From assembly GCA_017519865.1 (NCBI GenBank), contig JAFWRQ010000003.1:62001-126000 (forward strand): a DNA stretch of 64,000 bases, given 5' to 3'. Every line of letters starts with the position of its first letter. Positions within the stretch are counted from its first letter, which is position 1. The DNA comes from Bacteroidales bacterium. GTDB taxonomy: Bacteria > Bacteroidota > Bacteroidia > Bacteroidales > UBA932. Under the pieces are notes generated by a model. That model was not told the origin of the DNA and did not search any database. It saw nothing but the letters and a program-made list of their open reading frames with translations. This document shows, one piece after another, positions 34,700 to 43,563 of the stretch. A program made the translations under genes and the position numbers.

Positions 34700-36661
34700 A
34701 TGAAAAAGTTATTATACATACTTTCCGCATTTGCAGCCCTCACCCTGACGTTGTCCTCCTGCGAGAAACTCTTTGACAGTCTCGAGGGTGACCTGACCAA
34801 GATGACCGGCGAGGACATGGCTTCCTCCGAAGCCGGCATCCAGATGCTCCTTGCGCAGGTGTACTCCTATATCCCCATGAACGCTTGCGGATATGAGGAC
34901 CAGTACACGCTGAATGCGGCCGACAGCCACGGTGGTGACTACGGCTTCAACTCTAACCCTTATTATGGAATGTACGGCATCCAGACCTTCTGGAACTGGG
35001 GTGCCATCCGTACCATCAACAACTTCATAGAAATCGCGGGCACTGCGGCAGAGAAGGGGACCATCACTGCCGAGGCGAAGAAGACCTATGTCGCCGAGGC
35101 CCGTTTCGTCCGTGCATACTGCTATTTCGTGATGGTCCGCAATCTCGGCGGCGTTCCCATCATCACTGAGCCCCTGGACAAGTACTATGACGGTGCCGGC
35201 AACGAGCAACTGTTCGCTTTCGCCCAGCGCGCTACCGAGAAGGAGACCTGGGATTTCGTTCTCAGTGAGTTCCAGGCTGCCGCCGACGACCTCGGTCCCG
35301 ACCCGGTCGCCCCTTATCGCGCCGACAAGTATGCCGCTCTCGGCATGAAGGCCCGCGCCGCTCTCTACGCTGCATCCGTCAGCAAGTACTGGAATGCTCA
35401 GGGCGGTATCGAGAGTTCGTATAAGGCAGTTGCCGCGAAGAAGACCTACATGGAGGCCAGTTATGCCAACGAATATTATAGCCAGTGCATCAAGGCCTGT
35501 GAGGATATCATCGGCAGCGGCAGGTTCAAACTCCACGGTGCCAATCCGTCGGGCGTCGACGAGGCTGTCAAGAACCTCGGTGAAATGTTCGTTACCGTCG
35601 CTCCTGAGGAGTTCATCTTCGGCAAGAGCCTTGACAACGGCGTCGCCTCTTCCGGAAGCGACTTCGACGTGTACAACAGCCCCGCCCAGACCGTGACCGG
35701 TAACTCCAGCTGTGGCAAGTACTCCGTCACCATCGACTTCGTGGACAAGTTCGACAACTACGATGATGCATTCGGAGCCGTTGACGGCACCGTCAAGACC
35801 CGTGCAGACGGAAAGGAAGGCGTTTTCTTCAATGCGGTCCTCTCCCGCTTCCCCAACGAGTACAAGGACATCCCTTACATCGAGTATGACAACATCAAAG
35901 ATCCGTTCCTCAAGAAGGACGCCCGCTTCCAGGCCTGGATCCTCTATCCCGACTCTCAGTTCCGCGGCCAGACCATCAAGATCCAGGGAGGCATGATCCA
36001 CCCGGACGGCAAGGCTACGCTCTGGGTTGAGGACAGCGAAACCATCGACGGCAAGAAGTACTATTCTTTCGGTGCTCCCACCGGCAACGTCTCAGGTTTC
36101 TTCAACTACGAGAACAAGATGGCGGGCAACACCGTCACCACGGGATTCAGCATACGCAAGTTCCTGGACCCTTCCTCCTTCCAGCTGTACCACAAGACCT
36201 TCTGGTATGACATACGCTACGCCGAGATCCTTCTCTCCTACGCCGAGGCTGTGGTGGAAAGCGGTCAGGGCGACAAGGCCAGGGCCAAGCAGTACCTCAA
36301 CGATATCCGTCACCGCGCCGCTTTCAAGGACGATGTGGAACTGACGCTCGAGAATGTCCTGCACCAGCGCGAACTCGAGTTCGCTTTCGAAGGCGACCAG
36401 CTCTACACCCTGCACCGTCGCCGCGCCTTCTACAACAAGCTCACCGATAACGATGTACAGGGCCAGAAGCATGCCCTCACTCCGGTCATCGACCTCCGCG
36501 GCGGTACTCCGAAGTACATCTTCGTACGTTCGATCCACTACGCAGAGGATCCCCTTACCGGTGGAAAGGCCTCGGACTACCACACCGCTCCGAAGAGTTA
36601 TTACGGGCGTATCAGCGACTTCGGTGTGAACAAGTATGAACCCAACCCTGCTGACGAATAA
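34700..36661 (+). CDS. SusD/RagB-like surface glycan-binding lipoprotein
   Basis: The protein is 653 aa, longer than many SusD proteins (about 500-600). The lipobox TLSSC places Cys at 21. The tetratricopeptide-like core is visible: TYVAEARFVRAYCYFVMVRNLGGVPI, ADKYAALGMKARAALYAASVS, and a C-terminal block DIRYAEILLSYAEAVVES, then RHRAAFK and LHQRELEFAFEGDQLYTLHRRR. It forms the lid of the SusC channel. An insertion-rich middle (about 240-440) may carry the ligand site. Confidence 0.95.
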   Translation: MKKLLYILSAFAALTLTLSSCEKLFDSLEGDLTKMTGEDMASSEAGIQMLLAQVYSYIPMNACGYEDQYTLNAADSHGGDYGFNSNPYYGMYGIQTFWNWGAIRTINNFIEIAGTAAEKGTITAEAKKTYVAEARFVRAYCYFVMVRNLGGVPIITEPLDKYYDGAGNEQLFAFAQRATEKETWDFVLSEFQAAADDLGPDPVAPYRADKYAALGMKARAALYAASVSKYWNAQGGIESSYKAVAAKKTYMEASYANEYYSQCIKACEDIIGSGRFKLHGANPSGVDEAVKNLGEMFVTVAPEEFIFGKSLDNGVASSGSDFDVYNSPAQTVTGNSSCGKYSVTIDFVDKFDNYDDAFGAVDGTVKTRADGKEGVFFNAVLSRFPNEYKDIPYIEYDNIKDPFLKKDARFQAWILYPDSQFRGQTIKIQGGMIHPDGKATLWVEDSETIDGKKYYSFGAPTGNVSGFFNYENKMAGNTVTTGFSIRKFLDPSSFQLYHKTFWYDIRYAEILLSYAEAVVESGQGDKARAKQYLNDIRHRAAFKDDVELTLENVLHQRELEFAFEGDQLYTLHRRRAFYNKLTDNDVQGQKHALTPVIDLRGGTPKYIFVRSIHYAEDPLTGGKASDYHTAPKSYYGRISDFGVNKYEPNPADE

Positions 36662-36674
36662 AAATCACACGATC

Positions 36675-37505
36675 ATGAAAAAGATATTCTTATTGCTCCC
36701 TCTTGCGTTGCTCGTCAATTCGTGCGTATTCTTCGAAATGGACAACTATGACGGACCGAATGCATCCATTTCGGGCAGGATCATAGACAGCAAGACCAAA
36801 GAGAACGTTCCGACCGAGTGCAAGTTCGGAAACTTCTTCGGCGGGGCCTATTTCGGATCTCCTACCACCGGTTATTTCTCCGTGTTCGAGAAAGGCCGTT
36901 CCGAGGTCTATGACATTCCCATCGACTACGAAAAAGCCCAGTACTGGCACATCAAATATGATGGAACTTATGTCAACACCAAGGTGTTCTCCGGTACATA
37001 CCGAATTGCCGCCACCGCAGACAACTTCTATCCTGTTACGAAGGATGACGTGAAGATCAATAAGGGCGAGAATACCCTCGACTGGGAGGTGGTCCCTTAT
37101 TGCCGTGTCGTAAACCCGAAGATAGAGCTGGTAGGTGACAAGTTCGTCGCCACCTTCGCCGTTGAGTTCGGCGACCCTACGAAGGCCAACACCGTCTATG
37201 ACGCCAAGTTGCTCTGTTATCCCGACGCTTTCGTAGGAATGTACTGCAACTACTGCAACATGGACCAGGGCGCTTCGTCGAGGAGCCTTGTCGACAATAA
37301 GGTTGTCGTGACCCCCATCGTAGCCGACGGCAAGACCCTCAATACACTGACCATAGATCCGAAGAATTCCCTCAACCAGGCCGAGTTCAAATATGCCGGC
37401 AAGGGCAAGGAGCACTTCTTCCGTATCGCGGTGTGTGCACAGGGCAACGGAGCCAATGCCAGCCGTTACTACAACTATAGTCCTACCGTGGTCATCAAAT
37501 ACTAA
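36675..37505 (+). CDS. DUF3823 surface lipoprotein (SusE-position)
   Basis: The protein is 276 aa starting MKKIFLLLPLALLVNSC (Cys17). After the signal comes the DUF3823 hallmark EMDNYDGPNASISGRIID, then two beta-sandwich-like halves. DUF3823 proteins commonly follow SusD and take the place of SusE as accessory surface glycan-binding proteins. A start at 36636 is possible but overlaps susD and would put charged residues before the signal. It ends the core SusCD block; a hairpin follows at 37531. Confidence 0.88.
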   Translation: MKKIFLLLPLALLVNSCVFFEMDNYDGPNASISGRIIDSKTKENVPTECKFGNFFGGAYFGSPTTGYFSVFEKGRSEVYDIPIDYEKAQYWHIKYDGTYVNTKVFSGTYRIAATADNFYPVTKDDVKINKGENTLDWEVVPYCRVVNPKIELVGDKFVATFAVEFGDPTKANTVYDAKLLCYPDAFVGMYCNYCNMDQGASSRSLVDNKVVVTPIVADGKTLNTLTIDPKNSLNQAEFKYAGKGKEHFFRIAVCAQGNGANASRYYNYSPTVVIKY

Positions 37506-37530
37506 TTTTTCGTATATTTAATGCGTGATT

Positions 37531-37554
37531 CCTACCCGACTCCGGTCGGGTAGG
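37531..37554 (+). terminator. Intercistronic hairpin after the SusCD block
   Basis: A perfect 10-bp stem CCTACCCGAC (37531-37540) / GTCGGGTAGG (37545-37554) with a TCCG loop. No T run follows, so it is more likely a transcript-processing or stabilising hairpin, or a partial terminator, than a full one. Confidence 0.55.
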
Positions 37555-37582
37555 ACTTAAAACAACAGTATTGATTAAAGAT

Positions 37583-38938
37583 ATGAAAGTCAAACATTTG
37601 ATTATTGCGTGCGCCGCGCTGGTCCTGTGTGGCCAGGCTTTTGCGGCGGACCATGCCCGCGGCCAGTTGAAAGTCGGTATCGCCAGGATCGACGTCACTC
37701 CCGCCGAGGACCAGTTGGGCAGGAATTCGTATGGCATCCTTGACCATACGCATTTCCGTGTGATCCTTTTTTCCAATGGCAAGACCATCGCCGGACTGGC
37801 CAATATCGACGGCAACCCCAACCAGCGTTGTGTCGATGCGGTCAACGAGCGCATCGAGAAGGAATTCGGCATCCCTCAGGGCAACATCATCTACAACGGC
37901 ACCCACTGCCACTCGACAGGAACCGTTCCGATGGACGAACTGACCGAGAGGATGTACCAGGGCATCAAGAAGGCCTATGAAAGCATGGTTCCGGCCAAGG
38001 TCGGTACCGGCAAGGGTGTCTGCTACCTCAATGTCAAGCGCGACCTCTTCGACCCGGAGCGCGGAACTTGGTGGGAGGGCCCCGATTATGACGGCAAGTC
38101 CGACAAGACCGTCGGTGTCATCTATTTCGAGAGCCTCGACGGCAAGCCCCTCGGCGTCTATTACAACTACGCCATGCACGCCGTCATCACCGGCCAGCTC
38201 GACATGATCACCGGTGACTTCCCCGGCAAGTCCGAGGAGTACATCGAGAGCCGTTACGGCGATGACTTCGTCGCCATCTTCTCATCCGGTGCCGCCGGCG
38301 ACCAGAACCCGCTCTACTTCCAGCAGACCTTCGACCTGCGCGACATCCGCATCGCGGATTACGCCAAGCGCGGTGAGGACATCTCCAACTCCATGCCTCC
38401 GGGAGGCACCGGACTGGACCGCAACGACCCTGAGACCCACCGTCTCATGGAGGAGCAGAAGCGGATGGCCGAGAGTTATGGTCAGATCCTGGGCGAGGAA
38501 GTGAAGTACGTCGTCATGATGATGCGCCGCTTCGAGACCGACGTGACCCTCGAGGCTGCACGTACGCACATAACCTGTGCGGCGCGCCGCCAGACCAATG
38601 GAGGCGGACGCGCCGGCTATGCCGGTACTTATGAGGATGCCCCCGACATCGTCCTCGAACTCGGACTGGTGATGCTTGACGACATCCCCGTCTGCGCGGT
38701 TTCCGGCGAGGTCTACAACCAGATCGCCGTCGACCTGAAGAACGCTTCACCTTACTCCTTCACCATCATGACCACCGTCACCGACGGCCATAACCAGGGC
38801 CGCGGCGGTTATATCCCCGATGACGAGGCGTATGGTGCAGAAGTGTTCGAGGTTCTCACTTCCGGTTACAAACAGGGAACGGCACATATGGGCATCGTAA
38901 ACGGCCTCCTGGACCTGATCCACGACGCCACCCACTGA
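37583..38938 (+). CDS. Neutral ceramidase-like (PF04734) secreted protein, copy 1
   Basis: The protein is 451 aa from the ATG at 37583, with a signal peptide (about 1-22). The ceramidase N-domain pattern is present: KVGIARIDVTPAED, GTHCHSTG, NYAMHAVITG (metal-binding His) and SSGAAGDQNPLY. In true neutral ceramidases the last motif is GDVSPN and its Ser is the nucleophile; here it reads GDQNP, so amide hydrolysis of ceramide is doubtful. At 451 aa it also lacks most of the C-terminal domain of full ceramidases (about 650 aa). It is paralogous to the next gene. Function unknown; a role in the glycan locus is inferred from position. Confidence 0.75.
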   Translation: MKVKHLIIACAALVLCGQAFAADHARGQLKVGIARIDVTPAEDQLGRNSYGILDHTHFRVILFSNGKTIAGLANIDGNPNQRCVDAVNERIEKEFGIPQGNIIYNGTHCHSTGTVPMDELTERMYQGIKKAYESMVPAKVGTGKGVCYLNVKRDLFDPERGTWWEGPDYDGKSDKTVGVIYFESLDGKPLGVYYNYAMHAVITGQLDMITGDFPGKSEEYIESRYGDDFVAIFSSGAAGDQNPLYFQQTFDLRDIRIADYAKRGEDISNSMPPGGTGLDRNDPETHRLMEEQKRMAESYGQILGEEVKYVVMMMRRFETDVTLEAARTHITCAARRQTNGGGRAGYAGTYEDAPDIVLELGLVMLDDIPVCAVSGEVYNQIAVDLKNASPYSFTIMTTVTDGHNQGRGGYIPDDEAYGAEVFEVLTSGYKQGTAHMGIVNGLLDLIHDATH

Positions 38939-38991
38939 TGCACGCAGCAGTCTTTGCATTGAGAATGAGGATACTGTATTAACGACTCAAA

Positions 38992-40335
38992 ATGATGAGA
39001 AAGATAATGTTGACCCTGCTCGGAGCGCTGGTGCTCGCGACGGGGATCTGCAATGCACAGCGCGGCCAGTTGTATGCAGGGGCGTCCAAGTCCGACATCA
39101 CTCCGGACGAGGCGTCGCTGCCCAAGACTTCGCAGGGTATACTCGACCACTGTTTTGCCCGTGCGATCGTATTTACGAACGGCATCACCAAGGCCGCATT
39201 CGTAACCATGGATGCTGCGATGAGCAATAATCGGATGGTCGCAGCCGTAAACGAGCGTGCAGCCAAGGAACTCGGTATTCCTGAAGGGAATATCCTGTAT
39301 AACTGGACTCACACCCACTCCGGTTCATCCGTTTTCGGCGACGAACTCAACGAACGTGTCTTCCAGGCGTTGAAGGAGGCCAACGGCCGCCTGGTGCCCG
39401 CCAAGGTGGGCTACGGCAACGGCGTCTGCTACCTCAATGTCAAGCGCGACCTCTTCGACCCCGAGCGCGGGACATGGTGGGAAGGCCCCGACTATGACGG
39501 CAAGTCCGACAAGACCGTGGCCGTCATCTATTTCGAAAGCCTTGAAGGCAAGCCCATAGCGACTTATTTCAACTATGCGATGCATGCCGTCATCACCGGC
39601 AATACAGACAAGGTGAGCGCCGACTTCCCGGGTGAGGCCGAGACCTATGTCGAGAGCCGTTACGGCGACGATTTCGTGGCTTGCTTCGCTTCCGGCGCCG
39701 CCGGCGACCAGAACCCGCTCTATTTCCAGCAGACCTTCGATCTTCGCGATATCCGTATCAAGGATTATGCGGAGCGCGGAGAGGACATCTCCAACGCGAT
39801 GCCTCCGGGGGGCCAGGGTCTGGACCGCACTAAGCCCGAGGTGCAGAGACTTCTCGGCGAACAGGAGCGTATGATCCGCAGTTACGGACAGATCCTCGGC
39901 GAGGAGGTGAAGTACGTCATCATGATGATGCGCCGCTTCGAGACGGACGTTACGCTGAAGTGCCTGCACAAGACAGTCACTTGCCCTGCCCGCCGTCAGC
40001 TCAACGGAGGCGGACGCGCCGGTTACGAAGGACAGTACGAGGATGCAGGCGAGGCCACGATAGACCTCCACCTTACCATGCTGGACGACATCCCGGTCGT
40101 GGGAACGAGCGGCGAACCGTACAATCCTATAGCGGTGGAACTGAAGCAAAAGTCCCCGTATGCCCGCACGATGTTGACAACGCTCTGCCAGGGTACCTTC
40201 ACGGGCTACATTCCCGACGATGAATCCTATGGAGCCCAGTCCTTCGAGGTGTTGGGATCCCGCTTCAAACAGGGATATGCGCAGAAGGCCATCGTGGACG
40301 GGGCGCTGGACCTGATCCACGAGGCGACTCACTGA
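38992..40335 (+). CDS. Neutral ceramidase-like (PF04734) secreted protein, copy 2
   Basis: The protein is 447 aa with a signal peptide (about 1-20). It is a tandem paralog of the gene at 37583. Motifs: GASKSDITPDEA, WTHTHSGSS, NYAMHAVITG and ASGAAGDQNPLY. The nucleophilic Ser of ceramidases is again replaced (GDQNP). The block around CYLNVKRDLFDPERGTWWEG is almost identical in both copies at the DNA level (about 38029-38110 and 39424-39510), while the N-termini differ, which points to duplication with local gene conversion. A strong terminator follows. Confidence 0.75.
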   Translation: MMRKIMLTLLGALVLATGICNAQRGQLYAGASKSDITPDEASLPKTSQGILDHCFARAIVFTNGITKAAFVTMDAAMSNNRMVAAVNERAAKELGIPEGNILYNWTHTHSGSSVFGDELNERVFQALKEANGRLVPAKVGYGNGVCYLNVKRDLFDPERGTWWEGPDYDGKSDKTVAVIYFESLEGKPIATYFNYAMHAVITGNTDKVSADFPGEAETYVESRYGDDFVACFASGAAGDQNPLYFQQTFDLRDIRIKDYAERGEDISNAMPPGGQGLDRTKPEVQRLLGEQERMIRSYGQILGEEVKYVIMMMRRFETDVTLKCLHKTVTCPARRQLNGGGRAGYEGQYEDAGEATIDLHLTMLDDIPVVGTSGEPYNPIAVELKQKSPYARTMLTTLCQGTFTGYIPDDESYGAQSFEVLGSRFKQGYAQKAIVDGALDLIHEATH

Positions 40336-40342
40336 TAAGGTG

Positions 40343-40384
40343 GCACCCCGCGGGCATTTACCCGCGGGGTGCTGCTTTTTTTTT
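40343..40384 (+). terminator. Strong terminator closing the fructose locus
   Basis: A perfect 12-bp GC-rich stem GCACCCCGCGGG (40343-40354) / CCCGCGGGGTGC (40361-40372) with a 6-nt loop, followed by a run of nine T (40376-40384). Confidence 0.93.
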
Positions 40385-40406
40385 CGGAGAAACCGGAAAA
40401 CGTTCG

Positions 40407-40414
40407 TATCTTTG
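40407..40414 (+). promoter_or_regulatory. -7 box of the DUF2723 gene
   Basis: TATCTTTG at 40407-40414 matches TAnnTTTG. The ATG at 40441 lies 27 nt downstream, which favours that start over the in-frame ATG at 40429. Confidence 0.6.
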
Positions 40415-40440
40415 TCATTTGTCGGATAATGACAGAGATT

Positions 40441-43400
40441 ATGGACAACAAGAAATTCAAACTGTGGAACAGGATCGGCGCGGCCGCCGTTTTCGTGGTC
40501 TCGCTGGTCACTTACCTGTCCACCATAGAGCCCACCGCTTCCTTTTGGGACTGCGGTGAATTCGTCGCATCGTCATACAAACTCGAGGTCGGCCACCCTC
40601 CGGGGAACCCCGTATTCCAGCTTATAGCCCGCGTCTTCACGATGTTCGGGGACAATATGCATGCAGCGGTGCTCGTCAATGCCATGAGCGGCCTGTGCTC
40701 GGCCCTGACCATCTTCTTCCTGTACCTGACCATCGTCTTCTTCGCCAAGAGGATCATCCGTCCCGGTGAGGATGGCCGCTACACGACGGGCGGCGCGCTG
40801 GCCGTGATCGGCAGCGCCGCCGTCGGCGCCCTGGTCTACTGCTTCTCCGACACATTCTGGTTTTCTGCGGTCGAGGGCGAAGTATATGCGATGTCGTCGC
40901 TTTTCACTGCCCTGGTCTTCTGGTCAATGACAAAGTGGTACGAGCAGGCCGACAGGCCCCATGCCAACCGTTGGATAGTACTGATCTCCTTCCTGATGGG
41001 CCTGTCCATCGGCATCCACCTGCTGAACCTCCTGGCCATCCCTGCCCTGGTCTTCATGTTCTATTACAAGAGACGCGAAGACAAGCCCTATACGTTCTGG
41101 GAGTTGGTGAAGGTCTTTGCGGTTTCCGTCGTGATCCTCGCTTTCATCCTCTTCCTGATCATTCCCTGGCTGCCCAAGGCTGCGGCCTATATGGACCTGC
41201 TGTTCGTGAACGTCTTCGGCCTGCCGTACAACACCGGCGCCGCGTTCTTCATGGTGGCGCTCCTCGCCCTTTGCTTTTGGGGCCTCTTCCGCACCCTCAA
41301 GACCAAAAAGGTCTTCTGGAACACCGCCCTGCTGTGCTGCACGACCATCATCATTGGATTCTCGATCTTCAGCATCGACATCATACGCTCCAGCGCAAAG
41401 ACCCCGACCAACGAGTATCAGCCCGACAATGCATTCACGCTCGTCCGCTATCTTTCGCGCGAGCAGTACGGCTCCACGCCCATCGTCTACGGCCAGTACT
41501 TCGATGCTCCGTACGAACTGTACACGACCAAGTACTGGGCTCCCCTGAACGGTAAATACATCCACGCCGAAGGCCCTGTCGACGCCAAATACGATTCCTC
41601 CGGCAAGATGCTGTTCCCCCGCATGTGGAGCGGCCTGGACCAGCGCAGCATCGATTTCTACGAGACCTACATGAACGGCAAGGGCAAGCGCATCGCCGGT
41701 CGCGATCACAGGAAGCCCACCATGGGCGCCAACCTTGCGTTCTTCTTCGACTACCAGTTGAACTGGATGTACTGGCGCTACTTCATGTGGAACTTCGTAG
41801 GCCGACAGAACGAGATCCACGGGCAGGTCCCGGGCGACATCTTCTACGGCAACTGGGAGAGCGGCATAGGCTTCATCGACAGGGCGAGGCTCGGTGACCA
41901 GTCCGACGCCCCCGCCATACTTCTGGACAACAAGGGCAAGAACCACTATTATTTCCTGCCCCTGCTGCTCGGTCTCCTTGGCTTGTTCTTCCAGTTCGAG
42001 CGCGACAGGCGCGGCAACTGGCTGGTCTTCCTGATGTTCTTCATGACCGGTATCGCCGTTGTTGTATACCTCAACCAGCCTCCGTTCCAGGTCCGCGAGC
42101 GCGATTACGCCTACGCCGGTTCGTTCTATTCGTTCTCCATCTGGGTCGGCCTGGGAATGGCCGCGGTCTGGTCGTGGCTGAACGATGCGCTGAAGGGCAA
42201 GCATTCCACCGCGGTGGCGGCCGTCGTGGCCGTAGCCTGCCTGTGCGTTCCGGCCCTTATGGCCGCCGAGAACTGGGATGACCACGACCGTTCCAACCGC
42301 CGTACCTCGACCGAGATGGCCTCCAACTATCTCAACTCGGTGGGCAAGGACGGCATAATCATCACGCACGGCGACAACGATACTTTCCCTCTGTGGTATG
42401 CCCAGGAGGTCGAAGGTGTCCGGACCGACGTGCGCGTGGTGAACACCTCGCTGCTGGGTACCGACTGGCACATCGACCAGATGAAATATGCCGTCAACGA
42501 GTCCGCCCCGCTGCCGCTCACCGTCGGCCCTGAGCAGTATCTGTACGGCACCAACGAGTATATCTTCATATACGACACGCGCGAGCAGCCTATGCTCCTT
42601 TCCGATGTCATGACCGTATTCAAGCACCCCGACGTCAAGGTGCAGGTGAGCAGCGGAAAGAAGGTCGACTACATCATCTCCCGCAAGCTCATCGTACCGG
42701 TCAACAAGGAGAACGCCCTCAGGAGCGGCATTGTGAGCCCGAAGTTCGCGGATGCGGTCCCGGACAGCATCGTGCTGGAGATTCCCAAGGACAAGGATTA
42801 CCTGACCAAACCCGAACTGTTCATGCTTGACCTGCTCTCCAACTATCAGTGGGACAGGCCCCTGCACATGCTCAACCAGGGTGGTGACCTGAACATCGGC
42901 ATCAAGGATTACCTTATGTTCGAGGGCTATTCCTCCAAGTTCGTTCCCTTCAAGAACAAGATCACCACGACGGATCCCGGCATTGTCGACACGGACCATC
43001 TCTATGACCTGATGACCAATGTCTTCAAGTGGGATGCCGTCTCGCGTGACGACTATTTCGTGGATTACCAGAACCTCTATACCCACCTTGGCGTCATGTC
43101 CCTGCGCGGACTCTTCGTCAACGCCGCCGAGGCTTTCCTCAAGGCGGGCGAGAAGAGCCGGGCCATCGAGATGCTCGACAAATGCCAGAGCGTGCTGGAC
43201 CAGAAGTCCTATCCCCTTGAGACGATTCCTATCGGATTCTCGGGCAACGACTATATGGTCTGCGAGATGATCAACCAGTATTATCGTTTAGGCGAGTTGG
43301 ACAAGGCCCGCTCGCTTGCCGTCGACCTGTTCAACGAGCTTCTTGTCTCTGCAAGGTTCTATATGGAATACTACGATTACGCCCAGTCCGAGTTCGAACT

Positions 43401-43563
43401 GTGCGGACAGTATGTGTATTTCCTGCAGGATATCCTTGAGACCGCCGGCGACAAGGAACTCGCCAAGCGTATCGGAGATAATTTCGAGTCGTTGATGAAC
43501 TACATCACCGGTGATTCCGGCGAGGTTCCTGAGAATGGCGCGCCAGCCGTATCGGGTGATTAG
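40441..43563 (+). CDS. DUF2723 polytopic membrane protein (GT117-like)
   Basis: The protein is 1040 aa. The N-terminal half has about 10-12 membrane helices. The DUF2723 signature is at the start: YLSTIEPTASFWDCGEFVASSYKLEVGHPPGNP. The FWDCGEF Asp and Glu resemble the catalytic acids of GT-C glycosyltransferases. The C-terminal half is soluble, with THGDNDTFPLWYAQEVEGVRTDVRVVN and helical repeats near residues 880-1010 that look like TPRs. Members are conserved in Bacteroidetes and related to TMEM260 O-mannosyltransferases, so protein O-glycosylation is a plausible role. It overlaps the convergent methyltransferase by 4 bp. Confidence 0.88.
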   Translation: MDNKKFKLWNRIGAAAVFVVSLVTYLSTIEPTASFWDCGEFVASSYKLEVGHPPGNPVFQLIARVFTMFGDNMHAAVLVNAMSGLCSALTIFFLYLTIVFFAKRIIRPGEDGRYTTGGALAVIGSAAVGALVYCFSDTFWFSAVEGEVYAMSSLFTALVFWSMTKWYEQADRPHANRWIVLISFLMGLSIGIHLLNLLAIPALVFMFYYKRREDKPYTFWELVKVFAVSVVILAFILFLIIPWLPKAAAYMDLLFVNVFGLPYNTGAAFFMVALLALCFWGLFRTLKTKKVFWNTALLCCTTIIIGFSIFSIDIIRSSAKTPTNEYQPDNAFTLVRYLSREQYGSTPIVYGQYFDAPYELYTTKYWAPLNGKYIHAEGPVDAKYDSSGKMLFPRMWSGLDQRSIDFYETYMNGKGKRIAGRDHRKPTMGANLAFFFDYQLNWMYWRYFMWNFVGRQNEIHGQVPGDIFYGNWESGIGFIDRARLGDQSDAPAILLDNKGKNHYYFLPLLLGLLGLFFQFERDRRGNWLVFLMFFMTGIAVVVYLNQPPFQVRERDYAYAGSFYSFSIWVGLGMAAVWSWLNDALKGKHSTAVAAVVAVACLCVPALMAAENWDDHDRSNRRTSTEMASNYLNSVGKDGIIITHGDNDTFPLWYAQEVEGVRTDVRVVNTSLLGTDWHIDQMKYAVNESAPLPLTVGPEQYLYGTNEYIFIYDTREQPMLLSDVMTVFKHPDVKVQVSSGKKVDYIISRKLIVPVNKENALRSGIVSPKFADAVPDSIVLEIPKDKDYLTKPELFMLDLLSNYQWDRPLHMLNQGGDLNIGIKDYLMFEGYSSKFVPFKNKITTTDPGIVDTDHLYDLMTNVFKWDAVSRDDYFVDYQNLYTHLGVMSLRGLFVNAAEAFLKAGEKSRAIEMLDKCQSVLDQKSYPLETIPIGFSGNDYMVCEMINQYYRLGELDKARSLAVDLFNELLVSARFYMEYYDYAQSEFELCGQYVYFLQDILETAGDKELAKRIGDNFESLMNYITGDSGEVPENGAPAVSGD

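Noticed and set aside
40924-43086. 720-codon open frame on the minus strand
   Set aside because: It is antisense to the DUF2723 gene, whose motifs and promoter are clear; no recognisable domain.
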